Positions 6,548-9,086 of a DNA stretch of 9,086 nucleotides are shown here, piece after piece (the stretch's first letter is position 1; every line of letters starts with the position of its first letter). A program made the position numbers and the translations under genes. Under the pieces are notes generated by a model. The model had not been told where the DNA came from, did not search any database, and saw nothing but the letters and a program-made list of their open reading frames with translations. Where the stretch lies: the NCBI GenBank assembly GCA_028276125.1, contig JAPYWY010000048.1, positions 1 through 9,086 of the forward strand. Direction: 5' to 3'. The DNA comes from Pseudothermotoga sp. (GTDB lineage: Bacteria; Thermotogota; Thermotogae; Thermotogales; DSM-5069).

Positions 6548-7093
6548 TATCCCCAAGCAGTTGTTGATCACATGGCAAGACATCGCGGAGAACAAACTCT
6601 TCGTTGCGAGCGTGGAGTTGGCGAAGATGAGGCCGACGGCGAACCTGTAGATCAAATTGTACAGAGAGAATGTCTCGAACCTCGAGACCACGTTGAGCAG
6701 GTGAAAGATCGAGAAGAGAGCACCGTTGAACAGAGCGTTTGGAAATAATCTGAGCAAGATCCCTCTGAACAAAAGCTCTTCCGAGATGGGCAGCAATAAA
6801 CCCAGCGTGAGAAAATTGACGATGGTAGGTTTGAGTTGCACGTTCGCAGGTTTTGCGCCAAGGAACTTTCCCACGAGCAGCGTTACGGTGAAGAGTAAAC
6901 CGAAAGGTAGAAACCCTTTCAGATGCGGTGAAAAATCGAAGATCGGATTTCGAAGGTAGATGAGGACCGCGTAGCACACTTGTGCGACGGAAAGTCCCAC
7001 GAGTCTCAACCTTGGTTTGAGGAATCTGCACAAACTTTGAACAGCGAAAAAGCCCGCCACGATGACGGTAGCTTCAAGAAGTCTGAACAACAT
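6476..7093 (-). CDS. CPBP family intramembrane glutamic protease
   Basis: This is a 205-residue polytopic membrane protein of the CPBP (CAAX protease and bacteriocin-processing, Abi, PF02517) family, whose members cleave substrates within the membrane. The three family motifs are present in order: EExxxR at 105-110 (E105, E106, R110, within 'SEELLFRGILLR'), FxxxH with F127 and H131, and HxxxN with H174 and N178. About six hydrophobic segments are visible, roughly 5-22, 34-47, 61-78, 90-103, 119-135 and 146-160, plus 166-186 around the last motif. A charged tail of about 17 residues (189-205) follows. ATG 7093 has a GGAG (7098-7101) four bases upstream. The gene starts inside the last 20 bases of the radical SAM gene and is the last member of the minus-strand operon. 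The substrate is unknown. Confidence 0.92.
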   Translation of the reverse strand: MLFRLLEATVIVAGFFAVQSLCRFLKPRLRLVGLSVAQVCYAVLIYLRNPIFDFSPHLKGFLPFGLLFTVTLLVGKFLGAKPANVQLKPTIVNFLTLGLLLPISEELLFRGILLRLFPNALFNGALFSIFHLLNVVSRFETFSLYNLIYRFAVGLIFANSTLATKSLFSAMSCHVINNCLGILLPWLEHETEKRRHDTRGEKHEQ

Positions 7094-8864
7094 CTTTCTC
7101 CAAAACGTTCCTCACCGTGGAATTGCAAACTCCGCAAGCTTGACAGATTAACCTACAGTCAGATGTTGTCTCGCCCCGAAGAGCCTTCTCGAACTCTTTC
7201 ACGAGGTAAGCTCTATCCACTCCAACGTCGATGTGGTCCCAAGCTAGAGGTTCATCGAGCGATCTTGCCCTCAGCTGTTGTTCCAAATCGATTTCTGCTC
7301 TTTCCAAAGCGCGTAACCATTTTTGGTAGTCGAACAGGTTCTGCCAACTGTCGAAACATGCCCCTAACTCGTACGCGTTCAAGACGGCCGAGAACGTTGT
7401 TCTGTCGCCTCGTGAGAGGACCCCTTCGATCAAACTCATCTTAGGATCATGAAAATCGATCTTCGCGAATCTCTTCGCTTCCAACAAGATCTTTCTCGCG
7501 TGATCGAAGTAATCCAAATTCTTTTGCTCCACGAACTGAAAAGGTGTGTGTGGCTTTGGAACGAACATTGCCACGGACAAATTGACGTGGTCGAAACCGA
7601 TCTGCTTCGCGATCTTGGCCATCGATACTATGCCTTTGAGATCCTCATCCGTTTCCGTTGGTAGTCCAACCATGAAGTAAAGCTTCACCCTGCGCCATCC
7701 GCTCTTTTTGGCGAGTTGTAACGCTCTGACGAAATCTTCCTCCGAGACGTTCTTGTTGATCACGTTTCTCAATCTCTGACTACCTGCTTCGGGTGCGAAA
7801 GTCAAACCCGTTCTTCTGGCACCACCAACGTTGTCCGCCAGCATCACACCAAAGGCGTCCAAGCGTGTGGAAGGTATCGAAATGGAGATCGTTTTGGCAT
7901 CAGAAAGCTTCTTCAGCTCCTCGATCATCGACGAAATGGCCGTGTGATCCGCGCTCGAGAGCGAAAGCAGACCGACCTCTTCGTATCCCGTGCACGCGAG
8001 GGCTTTCAAAATCTCATCGAGGACCTCGGTCGAAGGTTTTTCTCTAACGGGTCTGTAGATGAAGCCAGCCTGACAGAATCTGCAACCGCGTGTGCAACCT
8101 CTCATGATTTCGGCGGATATTCTGTCGTGCACGAGCTGCATGTGCGGTACGATGCGTTTGGTCAACTTCTCAACGAGGACGGGTTCTATCCTCCTCTTCA
8201 CCCTCTCTGGTATATCTTGCGAGAGTGGTTTGGGCGGTGTGGAACCATCGTAGAACGTAGGGACATAAACGCCTTCGATCTTCGAGAGGGCTTTGAGCCT
8301 GTCATAACGTTTCATGCCCTTGGTCTCGATCAAAACCTGTGCGACCTCTCTTGCGACACTTTCCCCATCTCCAACCACGATGGCGTCAAAGATCGGTGCA
8401 ATCGGTTCAGGGTTCACGGTGCACGGTCCACCAGCGATCACGATGGGGTCTGTATCTGACCTGTGCTCGGCCAGAAGGGGTATCTTTGCCAGCTGTAGTG
8501 CGTGCAGAACATTGCTGTAAAGCAGTTCGTGTTGTAACGAGATGCCCAACGCATCGAGATCTTTCACGGCTGTTTTCGATTCGAGCGTGAACAATGGAAG
8601 ATCGCTTTCTTTCATCACACCCATCATGTCGATCCAAGGCATGAAAACGCGTTCAGCCCAAACGTCTTCCATGCCGTTGAGGACATCATAAACTATCGCT
8701 AAGCCCAGGTTCGACATCCCAACTTCGTAGATGTCGGGAAAAAGAAGTCCCATCCTCAAACTCACACGGGAGGGATCCTTGATAGTTTGGTTGTATTCTC
8801 CTCCGATGTACCTCGCGGGCTTCTCAACACGATCCAGTAATCGATAAAGCATTCTCAAGATCAT
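7074..8864 (-). CDS. Radical SAM protein, TIGR03960-like uncharacterised family
   Basis: This is a predicted radical S-adenosylmethionine enzyme of 596 residues; its reaction is unknown. The N-terminal part resembles the B12-binding-like domain of this family, with 'LLFPDIYEVGMSNLGLAI' (about 40-57) and 'AGGPCTVNPEPIAPIFDA' (about 144-161). It shows no DxHxxG cobalamin motif. The radical SAM core has CTRGCRFC, a CX3CX2C cluster site with C257, C261 and C264, in place after 'EIMRG'. Later core elements include 'GLTFAPEAGSQRLR' and 'KLYFMVGLPTETDEDL'. Near the C-terminus C570, C574, C577 and C580 form a CX3CX2CX2C group, possibly a second cluster or metal site. The start is set to ATG 8864 because it overlaps the upstream PBP stop as ATGA and has GGGAG eight bases before it. 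A TTG at 8879 would add five residues but lies inside the PBP gene. In Clostridia-like genomes this family commonly lies near rod-shape genes. Confidence 0.9.
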   Translation of the reverse strand: MILRMLYRLLDRVEKPARYIGGEYNQTIKDPSRVSLRMGLLFPDIYEVGMSNLGLAIVYDVLNGMEDVWAERVFMPWIDMMGVMKESDLPLFTLESKTAVKDLDALGISLQHELLYSNVLHALQLAKIPLLAEHRSDTDPIVIAGGPCTVNPEPIAPIFDAIVVGDGESVAREVAQVLIETKGMKRYDRLKALSKIEGVYVPTFYDGSTPPKPLSQDIPERVKRRIEPVLVEKLTKRIVPHMQLVHDRISAEIMRGCTRGCRFCQAGFIYRPVREKPSTEVLDEILKALACTGYEEVGLLSLSSADHTAISSMIEELKKLSDAKTISISIPSTRLDAFGVMLADNVGGARRTGLTFAPEAGSQRLRNVINKNVSEEDFVRALQLAKKSGWRRVKLYFMVGLPTETDEDLKGIVSMAKIAKQIGFDHVNLSVAMFVPKPHTPFQFVEQKNLDYFDHARKILLEAKRFAKIDFHDPKMSLIEGVLSRGDRTTFSAVLNAYELGACFDSWQNLFDYQKWLRALERAEIDLEQQLRARSLDEPLAWDHIDVGVDRAYLVKEFEKALRGETTSDCRLICQACGVCNSTVRNVLEKDVVQTS

Positions 8865-9086
8865 CTTTTCAGCTCCCAATAACGTTCAAGAATCCTTCTT
8901 GCCACAGGTGCCGCAGCTTCACCACCCGTACCTGCGTTTTCGAGAAGAACGGTCACAACGACCTGTGGCTTGCTGACCGGGCTGAAACCGGCGAACCAAG
9001 AGTGTGGTTTTTCACCTGCCTTACCCACCTCGGCCGTTCCCGTCTTACCGGCTGCCTCAAACCTTGCACCCTTGAATGCTTGGTAC
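8861..9086 (-). CDS. mrdA: Penicillin-binding protein 2-like transpeptidase, C-terminal fragment (window-truncated)
   Basis: The last 74 codons of a D,D-transpeptidase run in from the right edge. The KTGTAE sequence (third active-site box, KTG) is present, followed by 'HSWFAGFSP'. Then come 'QVVVTVLLENAGTGGEAAAP' and 'VARRILERYW', the usual ending of PBP2/MrdA-type class B enzymes, which cross-link side-wall peptidoglycan. The SxxK and SxN motifs and the N-terminal membrane anchor lie outside the window. FtsI-type PBP is possible, but the glycine/alanine-rich 'AGTGGEAAAPVARRIL' end and the radical SAM neighbour fit PBP2 better. The TGA at 8861-8863 overlaps the next gene's ATG, so the two are translationally coupled. 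Confidence 0.88.
   Translation of the reverse strand, partial: YQAFKGARFEAAGKTGTAEVGKAGEKPHSWFAGFSPVSKPQVVVTVLLENAGTGGEAAAPVARRILERYWELKR
8873..8877 (-). promoter_or_regulatory. Shine-Dalgarno deciding the radical SAM start
   Basis: On the minus strand GGGAG lies 8 bases before ATG 8864. Together with the ATGA overlap (8861-8864) it favours this start over TTG 8879, whose second codon would fall within the site itself. Confidence 0.65.

Noticed and set aside
6548..6800. Possible intergenic regulatory region after the plus-strand operon
   Set aside because: This stretch is coding on the minus strand (CPBP motifs F127/H131 and H174/N178), and no hairpin or promoter pair stood out.
7944..8459. 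171-codon plus-strand frame inside the radical SAM gene
   Set aside because: It is a shadow of the minus-strand gene, whose CX3CX2C site and conserved blocks are unmistakable.
8865..8879. TTG start five codons upstream for the radical SAM protein
   Set aside because: The Shine-Dalgarno and the ATGA overlap with the PBP stop both point to ATG 8864.

Overview
The window looks like chromosomal DNA of a thermophilic Thermotogales bacterium (Thermotoga/Pseudothermotoga type). This is an inference from three things: five-gene Opp/Dpp-type transporter operons like this one are abundant in that order, codon use is rich in AGA/AGG arginine and ATA isoleucine, and genes are packed with almost no spacers. 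Base composition looks near-balanced by eye. No RNA gene, mobile element, CRISPR array or long intergenic region was found; the largest gap between genes is 74 bases.

Plus strand, left part (2-5782): a peptide/oligosaccharide ABC transporter in the order binding protein (5' truncated by the window edge), two permeases (DppB- and DppC-like) and two ATPases (DppD- and DppF-like). A strong hairpin followed by four T's separates the binding-protein gene from the rest. This is the usual arrangement for making more binding protein than membrane machinery. The DppB-like permease carries about 60 extra residues with two predicted extra membrane segments, and the DppF-like ATPase carries about 60 extra residues between its Walker A motif and Q-loop. 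Both ATPases keep the four-cysteine C-terminal motif of the family.

Plus strand, middle (5757-6547): two small genes of unknown function overlap dppF and each other, so they are probably the tail of the transporter operon. The first is a membrane-anchored protein with a 110-residue soluble domain. The second is a 120-residue, four-helix membrane protein with a HELGH (HExxH) sequence.

Minus strand, right part (6476-9086): reading leftwards, the C-terminal end of a penicillin-binding protein 2-like transpeptidase, a radical SAM protein of the uncharacterised TIGR03960-like family, and a CPBP-family intramembrane glutamic protease. These three overlap (4 and 20 bases) and form one operon with a cell-envelope flavour. 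The two operons converge, and the last gene of each overlaps the other in antisense by 72 bases with no visible terminator.

The most interesting points are the two expansions in the transporter subunits, the two unknown genes at its end (one with HELGH), the 72-base convergent coding overlap, and the PBP2-radical SAM-CPBP linkage. None of these by itself shows a new system.
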